Source: Candidatus Eiseniibacteriota bacterium
GTDB lineage: Bacteria > Eisenbacteria > RBG-16-71-46 > CAIMUX01 > WJJG01
Assembly (NCBI GenBank): GCA_023129715.1
Contig: JAGMBO010000040.1
Coordinates: 1 to 64,000, forward strand
Length of the DNA stretch: 64,000 nt
Direction: 5' to 3'
Shown here in pieces: positions 42,525 through 51,433 of the stretch. The notes under the pieces are model-generated. The model saw only the letters and a program-made list of their open reading frames with translations. It ran no database searches and had not been told where the DNA came from. A program made the translations under genes and the position numbers. Numbering within the stretch: the first letter of the stretch is position 1; the number at the start of each line of letters is the position of its first letter.

Positions 42525-45152
42525 ATGAGATCTGTACCCTGCCGCCCGACTCGACGCCTCTCTCCCAGCCTCATCGATCACGTTGGTCTTCTGGTCCGCC
42601 TGGCCCCCGCGGCCCTTCTGGTCCCGGCGCGCCGTCCGGCCCCTACAGCCCTGCTGGTCTCAGGAACCCTCCTGCTCCTCGTGTCGGTGGCTGCAACGCC
42701 GGTGAGCGCCGCGATCTACTTCGTCAGCCCGGACGGCACGGGCGACTTCCCGACAATCAACGCGGCAACGACTCACCCCGCGGTAGTCAACGGCGATGTG
42801 ATCGCGCTCACCGACGGGACCTTCAGTGGTACGGGGAATTACAACATCGAGCTGCTCGGCAAGGCGATCACGATTCATTCCGAGAGCGGCGATCCCGAAA
42901 CCTGCATCATCGACTGCGGAGGCGTGACCGGGCAGCGCGGGTTCATTCTTGTGTCCAGCGAGAACCCCGACACGGTGATTGAAAACATCACCATCACCAA
43001 CGGAAACGTTGACACCGGATCCGCTTGGGGTGGTGCGATCTACTGCAACCCCGCCTCACCCACCATTCATAACTGCATCTTCACCAACAATACGGCACAG
43101 CGAGGAGGTGCGGTCGCCTTCATCTCCGGCTTCGCAGAAGTCAGTGACTGTATCTTCGAGGGCAACTTCGCGGATGACGGCGGCGCACTGTATATCGCCG
43201 ATGTCTCCACTCCGATGCTCACGGGCTGTACCTTCTCCGGGAATACCGCCGAGGGCGACGGCGGAGCCATCCATCTCTACTCGGCCACGGCTTTTGTGGA
43301 GAACACGACCTTTGTGGGCAACGGTGCGGAAAACGGCGGCGCTGTGTGGTGCGAGGGCTCAGGCGCTGTTTTCTACGGCTTTGACAGTCAGTTCCTCGAG
43401 AACGAGGCGGACTTCTGGGGAGGAGCGCTGTTCGTCACTCTCAACGCGCAGGCGGTCCTCTATACCTGCACGCTGGCCGGCAATTCCAGCAGGTTCACCG
43501 GAATCTGCGCGCGGCTGGTCTCCTCGACCCTCGAACTGCACGACTGCACGCTTGGCGACAACAGCAAGGAGCTATCGACCGGGTCCGCCATCAGCTTGAC
43601 AAACACGTCGTCGACTGTGGCAGAGAATACGATCATCGCAATGAACAAGGGCCAAGCGGTCGAGTGTGACGGGACCTCGAGCGCCACCTTCACCTGTTGC
43701 GATGTCTATGGCAATGCGGACGGCGACTGGATTGGCTGCATCGCCGGGCAGGAAGGCGTCGACGGAAACATCTCGGAGGATCCAGAGTTCTGCGGCGAGT
43801 TCCACCCGGAATCTCCCTACACCCTGCAGGACACCTCCCCCTGTGCCGCGGAGAACAACCCCGGATGCGGCCAGATCGGCGCCTGGCCGATCGGGTGCAC
43901 GATCATCCATGTCGAGGCGGACGGCTCGGGCGATGAGGCGACCATCCAGGCGGCGGCCGATGTCGCCGAAGATGGCGACACCGTGGAGCTGGGCAGCGGA
44001 GTCTATCAGGGCCAGGGCAACCGGCGCGTCTCGACGCTCGGGAAGGCGATCGTCATTCGCACACAGGGCCGCGGACGCCAGGGAGCGATCATCGACTGCC
44101 AGGGAACGCGGCGGGGATTCATCATCGCGAACGGCGAGGGCCCCAATACTGTCCTGCTGGGTCTGACGATCATCAACGGGTCGGGGGTCAATGGCGGGGC
44201 GGTCTTCTGTTCAACCGGAACCTCTCCGCTGATCATCGACTGCACCTTCTCCGACAACGCCGCCGACTACGGCGGCGGCGTCTGCTGCGCGTACGACGCC
44301 GCGCCGACGATCAGGGGCTGTCTCTTCGAGAGCAACCTCGCCACCGAAGGCGGTGGCCTCTACTGCGGCGGTCTCGCCGATCCGCTGGTGGAAGAGTGTA
44401 CCTTCGACGCCGACACCGCCGCCTCGGGTGGAGCCGTCTTCTGTGACGTCGGCTCTTCTCCCCGTCTCACGAATTGTACGCTGGTCAGGAACCGCTCATC
44501 GACCGGAGCCGGCGTGGCCATCAGCTTGATCGCCTTGCCAATCATCGAGAATACGATCATCGCTTTCAGCATCTCTGGCGCAGCGGTCAGTGGCTCCGGC
44601 GCTACGTTCTCTTGCAGCGACCTGTATGGCAATGCCGGCGGCGACTGGACCGGATTGATCGCGGATCAGTACGGGGTTGACGGCAACTTCTCCCTCGGCC
44701 CGCAGTTCTGCAATCTCCCCCAGGGCGATTTCCACCTCTGGAACTCCTCCCCCTGCAACCAGGTCGTTTGCGGCCTGATCGGCGCCTGGCCGATCGGGTG
44801 CACTAATCCGCAGGGGATCGATCCGGGAGGACCGGCAGACCCGGGCCCGGAGTCTCCGCTGGTGACCGCATTCTACCTGCACCCCTCCGGCGCGAACCCC
44901 TCCCGCGGTGCCACCCGGCTGGCCTTCGCCCTCCCCGGTGCGGGTACAGCGCTCCCCGTGCGCGTCCGTGTCTTCGACCCTGTCGGTCGCCTGGTGCGCT
45001 GCCTGCTCGACGATCGTCTCCCGCCCGGCCACTACGAGGCCTCCTGGGACGGCACGCGAATCGACGGGACACCAGCGGGCAGCGGTGTATACTTCGTTCG
45101 CCTGGAGACTGGGGATCGCAGACTGCTCACTCGCGTGCTCGTGATGCGCTGA
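42525..45152 (+). CDS. Secreted parallel beta-helix protein with FlgD-like C-terminus
   Basis: 875-residue exported protein, paralogue of the 24195-26513 gene. ATG 42525 follows GGGAGG at the right distance; the track start at 42498 adds nine codons. A long N-terminal leader with a hydrophobic core (TALLVSGTLLLLVSVAATPVSA) is the signal. Two beta-helix units follow, each opening with YFVSPDGTGDFPTINAA or EATIQAAADVAEDGDTVELGSG and running through rungs such as PTIHNCIFTNNTAQRGGAV. Each unit ends in QIGAWPIGC or LIGAWPIGC. The last 90 residues are the FlgD-Ig-like module (GANPSRGATRLAFALP, GRLVRCLLDD, ASWDGTRIDG, GVYFVRL). A kinase gene starts 23 bases downstream, suggesting one transcript. 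Confidence 0.85.
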   Translation: MRSVPCRPTRRLSPSLIDHVGLLVRLAPAALLVPARRPAPTALLVSGTLLLLVSVAATPVSAAIYFVSPDGTGDFPTINAATTHPAVVNGDVIALTDGTFSGTGNYNIELLGKAITIHSESGDPETCIIDCGGVTGQRGFILVSSENPDTVIENITITNGNVDTGSAWGGAIYCNPASPTIHNCIFTNNTAQRGGAVAFISGFAEVSDCIFEGNFADDGGALYIADVSTPMLTGCTFSGNTAEGDGGAIHLYSATAFVENTTFVGNGAENGGAVWCEGSGAVFYGFDSQFLENEADFWGGALFVTLNAQAVLYTCTLAGNSSRFTGICARLVSSTLELHDCTLGDNSKELSTGSAISLTNTSSTVAENTIIAMNKGQAVECDGTSSATFTCCDVYGNADGDWIGCIAGQEGVDGNISEDPEFCGEFHPESPYTLQDTSPCAAENNPGCGQIGAWPIGCTIIHVEADGSGDEATIQAAADVAEDGDTVELGSGVYQGQGNRRVSTLGKAIVIRTQGRGRQGAIIDCQGTRRGFIIANGEGPNTVLLGLTIINGSGVNGGAVFCSTGTSPLIIDCTFSDNAADYGGGVCCAYDAAPTIRGCLFESNLATEGGGLYCGGLADPLVEECTFDADTAASGGAVFCDVGSSPRLTNCTLVRNRSSTGAGVAISLIALPIIENTIIAFSISGAAVSGSGATFSCSDLYGNAGGDWTGLIADQYGVDGNFSLGPQFCNLPQGDFHLWNSSPCNQVVCGLIGAWPIGCTNPQGIDPGGPADPGPESPLVTAFYLHPSGANPSRGATRLAFALPGAGTALPVRVRVFDPVGRLVRCLLDDRLPPGHYEASWDGTRIDGTPAGSGVYFVRLETGDRRLLTRVLVMR

Positions 45153-45175
45153 CCCCACGGGGAGGGACTGGCCCG

Positions 45176-47554
45176 ATGACGGATGAGCGCACGCTGATCT
45201 CTCCCGAACCGAATGAATCTCCTCAGACGATCGCGGGCTACCGGATCATCCGCCAGCTCGGCGCCGGGGGCATGGGCGTCGTCTACGAGGCGGAGCAGCG
45301 CAGCCCCCAACGCCTGGTCGCCCTGAAAGTCATCCGCGGCGGCGCCTACATCGATGAGCACCAGGTCAAGCTCTTCCAGCGCGAGGCCCAGACCCTCGCG
45401 CGGCTCAAGCACGCGAGCATCGCCGCGATCTACGAGGCCGGGCGCACCTCCGATGGCCGCCACTTCTTCGCCATGGAACTCGCCCGGGGCGAGCATCTCG
45501 ACGAGTACCTGCGCGCGCATCCGCTGAACCCATCCCACATCCGCAGCGGGATCCGAGCGCGCCTGGCGCTCTTCCGGGAGATCTGCGAGGCGATCCATTA
45601 CGCCCACCAGCGCGGCGTCACCCACCGGGATCTCAAGCCGAGCAACATCAAGGTGATCCCCGCCGCCGACTCCGGACAACGGATCTCCGGACCGACGCCG
45701 AAGCCGCAGATCAAGATCCTCGACTTCGGTCTCGCCCGGATCACCGACACCGACATCAGTGCGACAACAGTGGTGACCGAGCGCGGCCAGATCGCCGGCA
45801 CCTTAGCCTACATGAGCCCCGAACAGGCCCGCGGGGACCCCGATGAGATCGACGTCCGCAGCGATGTCTACTCCCTAGGCGTCATGCTCTATGAGATGCT
45901 GACCAGCCGGCTGCCCTACGATGTCTCCCACGTGCCGGTCCCGGAAGCGGTGAAGCGGATCTGTGAGGCAACGCCCGAGCGGCCCAGCGGTCTGCTCCGT
46001 GAGTTGCGCGGCGATCTCGAGACTATCGTTCTGAAGGCGATCGAGAAGGAACCGGGCCGCCGCTACCAGAGCGTCCTGGGCCTCTCCGAGGACATCGAGC
46101 GCTTTCTCGCCGACCAACCGATCATGGCCCGTCCCCCGAGCGCGGTCTACCAGCTCCGCAAGCTCGTCCGGCGCCACAAGGGGGTCTTCGCCTTCGCTAC
46201 CAGCCTGCTGGTTCTGTTGACCGCCTTCGCCGTCACCATGTCGGTCATGTTCGCGACACAGCGTCGCGCCAAGGAGCGGGCGAGGCTAGAAGCGCAGAAG
46301 GCGGAGCAGGTCAGTACGTTTCTCGAGAAGATGCTCGAGTCGGTCGAGCCCGCGCAGGCGCTCGGGCGGGAGATCACCGTGCGCGAGGTGCTCGACGAAT
46401 CGGCCGAGCGAATCGAAACGGGGTTGGCCGGCCAGCCCGAGGTGCAGGCCTCGGTGCGCACGACGATCGGCAGCACCTACATGGCCCTCGGTCTCTACGA
46501 TATTGCCCAGCCGCAGCTCGAGGCCGCGCTCGCAACACAGCGCCGGGTTCTCGGAGGGCCGCATCACGATATCGCCCGGACGCTCGATGCGCTGGGCACC
46601 CTGCAATACTACCAGGGCAATTATGACGAGGCGGCTTCCCTCTTCGAGCAGGAGCTCGAGATCCGTCGCCAGGCCGCCGGCGAGAACGACCCTGGCTTCG
46701 TCCTGGCGCTCAACAACGTCGCCGCCGTCCTCTGGGCGCAGGGGAAGTATGACGAGGCCGAGCCGCGTTTCCGCGAGATCCTGCAGACCTCACGGGAGCT
46801 CTATGGCGAACGTGAGGAACAGGTCGCCGTCGCGCTCAACAATCTAGCCTCGCTGCTCAAGTACCAAGGCAAGTACGATGAGGCCGGCCCCCTCTTCCGC
46901 GAGGCGCTCGCGATCTGGCGGGGAATCCACGGCAATGAACATCCCAATGTCGCCGCCGCGACCGCCAACCTCGGCGACTTGCTCACGACCCAGGAGCGGC
47001 TCGCCGAGGCCGAGCCACTGTTGCGCGAAGTGCTGGCCATGGATCGCAAGATGCTCGGCGATGAGCACCCCGACGTGGCCACCGATCTGCACAATCTGGC
47101 CATGCTGCTCTCGCGCCAAGACAAGTGCGCCGAGGCGGAGCGCCTCTACCGGGAAGCTCTTGCGATCCGCCGTCAGGCCCTGGGTGAAGATCATCCCGAT
47201 GTCGCCTATCCCCTGCTCGGACTCGCCCTCTTGATGGTCAAGGGCGAACAGACGAAGGACGCCGAGCCGCTGCTCGTCGAGTGCCTGCGCATCCGGCGCG
47301 CGCAGCTTCCCGCAGGCGATTGGCGCACGGCCTTGACCGAGAGCACCCTGGGCCGCTGTCTGACCCTGCAGGGGCGTTACGCGGAAGCGGAGAGCTATCT
47401 GATCGAGAGCGTGCCGATCGTCCAGGCGGCTCCCACGGCAACCCGCCAACACAGGCAGCAGACGCTCGAGGACGTCATCGATCTATACAAACGTTGGGGA
47501 AAACCGGAGCGGGCGCAACCGTACCGGGAGCAACTTGCGGAACTCGACCGGTAG
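45176..47554 (+). CDS. PknB-type Ser/Thr kinase with TPR sensor domain
   Basis: 792-residue membrane kinase. Kinase domain (about 20-310): LGAGGMGVVYEAEQ, ALKVI, HRDLKPSNIKV, DFGLARI and GTLAYMSPEQARG. A single helix (about 342-365, FATSLLVLLTAFAVTMSVMF) is followed by about nine TPR_12 repeats (YDIAQPQLEAALATQRRVLGGPH, YDEAEPRFREILQTSRELYG and so on). TPRs bind peptides or partner proteins. It begins 23 bases after the beta-helix gene, so it could monitor export or assembly of that protein. It differs from the other kinase in the window, which has a propeller sensor. Confidence 0.92.
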   Translation: MTDERTLISPEPNESPQTIAGYRIIRQLGAGGMGVVYEAEQRSPQRLVALKVIRGGAYIDEHQVKLFQREAQTLARLKHASIAAIYEAGRTSDGRHFFAMELARGEHLDEYLRAHPLNPSHIRSGIRARLALFREICEAIHYAHQRGVTHRDLKPSNIKVIPAADSGQRISGPTPKPQIKILDFGLARITDTDISATTVVTERGQIAGTLAYMSPEQARGDPDEIDVRSDVYSLGVMLYEMLTSRLPYDVSHVPVPEAVKRICEATPERPSGLLRELRGDLETIVLKAIEKEPGRRYQSVLGLSEDIERFLADQPIMARPPSAVYQLRKLVRRHKGVFAFATSLLVLLTAFAVTMSVMFATQRRAKERARLEAQKAEQVSTFLEKMLESVEPAQALGREITVREVLDESAERIETGLAGQPEVQASVRTTIGSTYMALGLYDIAQPQLEAALATQRRVLGGPHHDIARTLDALGTLQYYQGNYDEAASLFEQELEIRRQAAGENDPGFVLALNNVAAVLWAQGKYDEAEPRFREILQTSRELYGEREEQVAVALNNLASLLKYQGKYDEAGPLFREALAIWRGIHGNEHPNVAAATANLGDLLTTQERLAEAEPLLREVLAMDRKMLGDEHPDVATDLHNLAMLLSRQDKCAEAERLYREALAIRRQALGEDHPDVAYPLLGLALLMVKGEQTKDAEPLLVECLRIRRAQLPAGDWRTALTESTLGRCLTLQGRYAEAESYLIESVPIVQAAPTATRQHRQQTLEDVIDLYKRWGKPERAQPYREQLAELDR

Positions 47555-47726
47555 GCATGCCAGCCAAGAAGGACGAGCGCGACCGGATCACCGCCTGCGG
47601 TCCAGCCTTCTCAGGCATGGCTATCTCCCTCCTTTGGATGCTAGAATATTGGAGAAGTATCCATTGACTCAGAACTTGGTTCTGCCCCGATGACTTTGAC
47701 ACACGACAACCAGGGGGGGGTGTGTA

Positions 47727-49958
47727 ATGTCGTACCGCAGGAGCATCAGAGGGCGCATCAAGCGGAACATTCGTTCCAGTGGGTCTGATCGGATCATGAT
47801 CGCCCTGGCTTTGGGCGCAATCGGTGTCCTCTGTCTTCCAACCGCGGGCTGGTCGGACTGCGTCGACTACGGCGCCGGACCCCACATCGTGGGGGGTGCC
47901 GGCAGCGGGGACTACGCCTGGCGCGTCGCGGTCGCCGGGGACTATGCCTACATCGCCGACTACCAAGCGGGCCTGCGGATCATCGATGTCTCCGATCCGA
48001 CCGCAGCCTTCGGTGTGGGCGCCAAGGACACGCCCGGCTAGGCCCACGATGTCGCCGTGGTGGGGGACTACGCCTACCTGGCCGATTATGCGTCGGGGCT
48101 ACAGATCCTCGATGTCTCCGATCCCAGCGCGCCGATGATCGCCGGCAACCTGGTAACCGCCGCCGGCGCCTACGGCGTCGCCGTGGCCGGAAGCTATGCC
48201 TATGTGGCCTGCTCCGAGGCTGGCCTGCAGGTGATCGACATTTCCGTTCCGACGGCCCCGACCCTCGCCGGAAGTGTCTCCGACGCATTCTCCTATTCCA
48301 CCAAGATCGCGCTGCAGGGCAACTATGCCTATGTCGCCGAGGGCTGGTGGGGCCTGACGGTGATCGATATCTCGAACCCTGCCGATCCCCAGATCATCGG
48401 CGGTGTCGATACGCCCGACTATGCTGGCGGCGTGGCGGTGGCCGGCGGCATTGTCTGTGTGGCCGACTACGATGGCGGCCTGCAGGTGATCGACGTCTCC
48501 GACCCTGCGAACCCGACTGTCGTGGGCGCCGAGAGCACCCCCGACGCGGCCTCCGATGTATGGGTCGCGGGGAGCTACGCCTACGTGGCGGCGGGTGATG
48601 CGGGCCTGCAGATCATCGACATCTCGACGCCGGCCTCACCGCAGACGGTGGGCAGTGCCATGACGATGGCCCACGCCGAGGGCGTGACAGTTGTCGGCGA
48701 GCACGCCTATCTTGCCGTCGGTTACTCGGGTCTCGATATCCTCAAGGTGAGCTCTCCGGTCACGCCCGAGATCATCGGCAGCCGGGACACGCCGGGGATC
48801 GCGATGGGCGTCGCGGCAGCGGGTAGCTATGTCTGCGTCGCTGACTACCTCTCAGGCCTGCAGGTGCTCTCCCTCTCGAACCCCGCCGCGCCCCCGATCG
48901 TCGGCAGCGTCGATACCCCGGGGCAGGCGCACGGCATCATCGTATTGGTCAACTACGCCTACGTCGCCGACGGCAGCTCCGGCCTGCAGGTGATCGACAT
49001 CTCCAATCCCTTTGCCCCGGTGATCGTCGGGGCGGCCGACACGCCGGGCTACGCTTACGCCGTCACGGTGGCGGGCAACTATGCCTATATCGCCGACTCG
49101 GGCACGGGGCTGCAAGTGATCGATATCTCGGTTCCCACCGCCCCGAGCATCGCCGGCAGCGTCGATACGCCGGGGAGCGCGCGCGGCGTGGCGGTCGCGG
49201 GCGGCCACGCTTATGTCGGGGACGCCGCCTCGGGTGGCCTGCAGGTGATCGACGTCTCCGATCCGGCAGCCCCGGAGATCGTCGGGTCGGTCGACACACC
49301 GGGATCGGCCCTCCAGGTAGTCGCAGCGGGGAACTATGCCTATCTCGCCGATGGTTACGAGGGCTTGCAGGTGATCGACGTCTCCAACCCGGCGGCCCCG
49401 ACGATCGTCGCGACGGCCGATTGGCCGGGGTTTGTGGAGGGCGTGGTCCTGGGCGAGGGTTATGCCTACGTGGCGAACGACACATGGGGTCTGATGGTGG
49501 TCGATATTTCCGATCCCCTCGATCCACAGGTCGTCGGTGGGCTGGCGACCCCGGCTGAGGCCAACGGTGTGTCGGTCGACGAGGACTACGTCTACATCGC
49601 CGCTGGGGAGACCGGCGGCCTAGCAATCCTGCCGCTGCAGTGCGGTCCGCAGGGGATCGAGGACCTGGAACGTCCGATTCGGGCACGCATCTCGATGCGT
49701 GCGTTGCCGAACCCGAGCCGCGGGACGGCATCGGTCTGTTTTACGCTGGCCCGGGAGGCGCAGGTGGAGTTGGTGCTCTACGACCTGACTGGCCGGGAGG
49801 TCCGCACGCTGATTTGCAGCGCGCTCGCCGCCGGCAATCACACGCACCGCTGGGATGGCCGGGATGGCGGCGGGCGGCGGGTGCCGGCGGGGACCTATTT
49901 CGCCCGGCTCGACATCGGCCGGGAGTCGACGACGCAGAGCCTGATCGTCCTGCGCTGA
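47727..49958 (+). pseudogene. Secreted LVIVD-repeat protein interrupted by one amber codon
   Basis: 744-codon reading frame (ATG 47727, G-rich Shine-Dalgarno) cut by a single TAG at 48039-48041; reading resumes in the same frame without a gap. The N-terminal piece has a signal sequence (RIMIALALGAIGVLCLPTAGWS) and the first repeat. The rest is about 14 LVIVD/choice-of-propeller repeats of the type VAVAGDYAYIADYQAGLRIIDVSDP, ending in the FlgD-Ig-like module (ALPNPSRGTASVCFTLA, GREVRTLICS, HRWDGRDGGG, PAGTYFARL). Other repeats have Tyr, Gln or Ser at the stop position (DTPGYA, DTPGQA, DTPGSA), so one base change explains it. TAG is a normal stop elsewhere here (3969, 5015), so recoding is unlikely. 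Nonsense mutation, strain variation or base error are all possible. Confidence 0.75.
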
Positions 49959-50299
49959 TCCGAGGTCCGGCATGCTCGCCACATACGAAGCCGGCATAGC
50001 CGCCCCGCACGAAGCCGGGGCATAGCCGCCCTGCACGAAGCCAGGGCATAGCCGCCCCGCACAAAGCCAGCGTGACCGCTCCGCACGAAGGTGCATTCCA
50101 GTTGCAGCTCGATCTGCTGCCGCACGTTCTCCTCGGTCCTGTTCCCAGAGTTGCGGAACCCGAGCACCCGTTCTGCGGGTACATAGCGCAGCGGTCGTGG
50201 GTGCCGGGAAGCGGGCAGCAGGTTGATCGGATTGGGCGAGTTGAACGCCTGAGTTCATGCGTCCGCCCGGTCTCGGAACGATGCGGAGGAAACCGCGCG
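49959..50299. other. 341-bp intergenic region with 26-bp tandem repeats
   Basis: Between the LVIVD gene and the CPKC redox gene. It holds the 26-bp repeats at 49994-50090 and otherwise nothing I can support. Antisense frames across it (49620-50258, 49741-50517) simply translate the repeats. Confidence 0.55.
49994..50090. repeat. 26-bp tandem repeat, about 3.7 copies
   Basis: GCATAGCCGCCCCGCACGAA begins copies at 49994, 50020 and 50046 (period 26), with a degenerate fourth copy near 50072. A period not divisible by three and the lack of spacers argue against coding and against CRISPR. Confidence 0.75.
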
Positions 50300-50542
50300 A
50301 TGCGTAAGATCCAGGTCGTTGGCACCGGATGTCCCAAATGCAACCGCATGGCGGCGAACGTCAGCGAAGCCGTCGCTGCCCTCGATCTCGATGCCGATGT
50401 CGAGAAGATCACCGATCTCGACGGAATCGTCGCCTCCGGCGTTCTGTTGACCCCCGGCTTGATCGTCAATGGCCGCATGCTGATCTCGGGCCGCGTTCCC
50501 TCCGTGGAACAGATCAAGGAGTGGCTGGAGCAGATCGACTGA
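50300..50542 (+). CDS. Small thioredoxin-like redox protein (CPKC)
   Basis: 80-residue protein of the thioredoxin_3 (TM0996/MTH895-like) family. ATG 50300 lies ten bases after GGAGG. VVGTGCPKCNRMAANV carries the CxxC pair right after the first strand, and GVLLTPGLIVNGRMLISGRVPS holds the cis-Pro (TPG) and the NG turn typical of the family. Such small disulphide proteins act in thiol exchange or arsenite/organomercury-linked operons; here no partner is adjacent, so substrate is unknown. The track reports a longer frame whose first 76 codons lie in the repeat region. Confidence 0.85.
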   Translation: MRKIQVVGTGCPKCNRMAANVSEAVAALDLDADVEKITDLDGIVASGVLLTPGLIVNGRMLISGRVPSVEQIKEWLEQID

Positions 50543-50676
50543 GGACAACCACGAGATCGATGTGAGGCGTGAAGGCCAGGCCCACGCCACGGAGCGGCTG
50601 AGAACCGAAAGTCCGTGCGCCTGCGGTGCAGGACTGAGTAGCCGTGCCGCCCGGCGTGCCAGGCGAACCGGCCGGC

Positions 50677-51246
50677 TCAAGCCTCTCCATCCGCGGCCAT
50701 CACCGCCGACAGGACCTGCTCGTAGACCTCGAAATCCCGTCGACCATGCAGCACGAAGCGGACCAACCCCACATGCCGACAGTCGCCAAGAGCCGCGCGG
50801 GTGGTAGCCAGAGCGATCCGCGCTGCAGCCTCGATCGGATAGCGATAGGCGCCGGTGCTGATCGAGGGGAAGGCCACCGAGCGCAATTGGTGCTGATCGG
50901 CGACTTCCAGGCTGCGGCGGTACGCGCTGGCCAACGATTCGGGCTCGCCGCTAGTGCCGTCCCGGTAGACCGGCCCCACGGTGTGGATCACATGCTTGGC
51001 GGGTAACCGTCCACCGGTGGTGATCTTGGCATCCCCCGTCTCGCATCCCCCCAGTCGGTCACACTCTTCCAGGATCTCCGGCCCTCCAGCGCGATGGATC
51101 GCGCCATCGACACCGCCACCCCCCAGCAGGGTCTGATTGGCGGCATTGACGATCGCATCCACCTCCTGCTTGGTGATATCTCCCTCGACGAGTTCGATAA
51201 CCGCCGGGGTCTTCCCCCCCACAACCGGGATCTCGCAACGTCTCAT
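50677..51246 (-). CDS. Macro-domain ADP-ribose hydrolase/O-acetyl-ADP-ribose deacetylase
   Basis: 189-residue macro domain of the MacroD/YmdB class. ATG 51246 follows [47 protein letters not shown] contains the invariant [22 protein letters not shown] loop, and [13 protein letters not shown] is the second ADP-ribose loop. These enzymes remove the acetyl from O-acetyl-ADP-ribose or mono-ADP-ribose from proteins. It is soluble. It follows PreTA on the same strand, separated by a strong hairpin, so it is probably transcribed alone. Confidence 0.93.
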   Translation of the reverse strand: MRRCEIPVVGGKTPAVIELVEGDITKQEVDAIVNAANQTLLGGGGVDGAIHRAGGPEILEECDRLGGCETGDAKITTGGRLPAKHVIHTVGPVYRDGTSGEPESLASAYRRSLEVADQHQLRSVAFPSISTGAYRYPIEAAARIALATTRAALGDCRHVGLVRFVLHGRRDFEVYEQVLSAVMAADGEA

Positions 51247-51346
51247 TGGCGCCCTCCTTCGACTCGAGTGCCGGCAGCAGGCATCCTGGCTGCCCACCCA
51301 CCCACAGGGATGCCAGCTGAGCAAGGAACGCTGTGCCGAACTGAAC

Positions 51347-51381
51347 CGGGGAGGCGCTGCCCGTCCGGTGGCGCCTCCCCG
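51347..51381 (-). terminator. Strong hairpin between PreTA and macro-domain genes
   Basis: CGGGGAGGCGC and GCGCCTCCCCG pair perfectly (11 bp) around 13 bases, 53 bases past the PreTA stop. On the plus side it is followed by a short direct repeat (CGCTTACTTGCTCG, CTTGCTTACTTGCTCG). No long T-run. Confidence 0.5.
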
Positions 51382-51433
51382 CTCGCTCGCTTACTTGCTC
51401 GCTTGCTTACTTGCTCGCCCACCTACCCGCCCG

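Noticed and set aside
48039-48041. TAG recoded as an amino acid
   Set aside because: TAG ends several intact genes in the window (for example at 3969 and 5015), so general recoding is unlikely.
49994-50090. CRISPR array
   Set aside because: Repeats are directly adjacent with no unique spacers and no cas genes are present.
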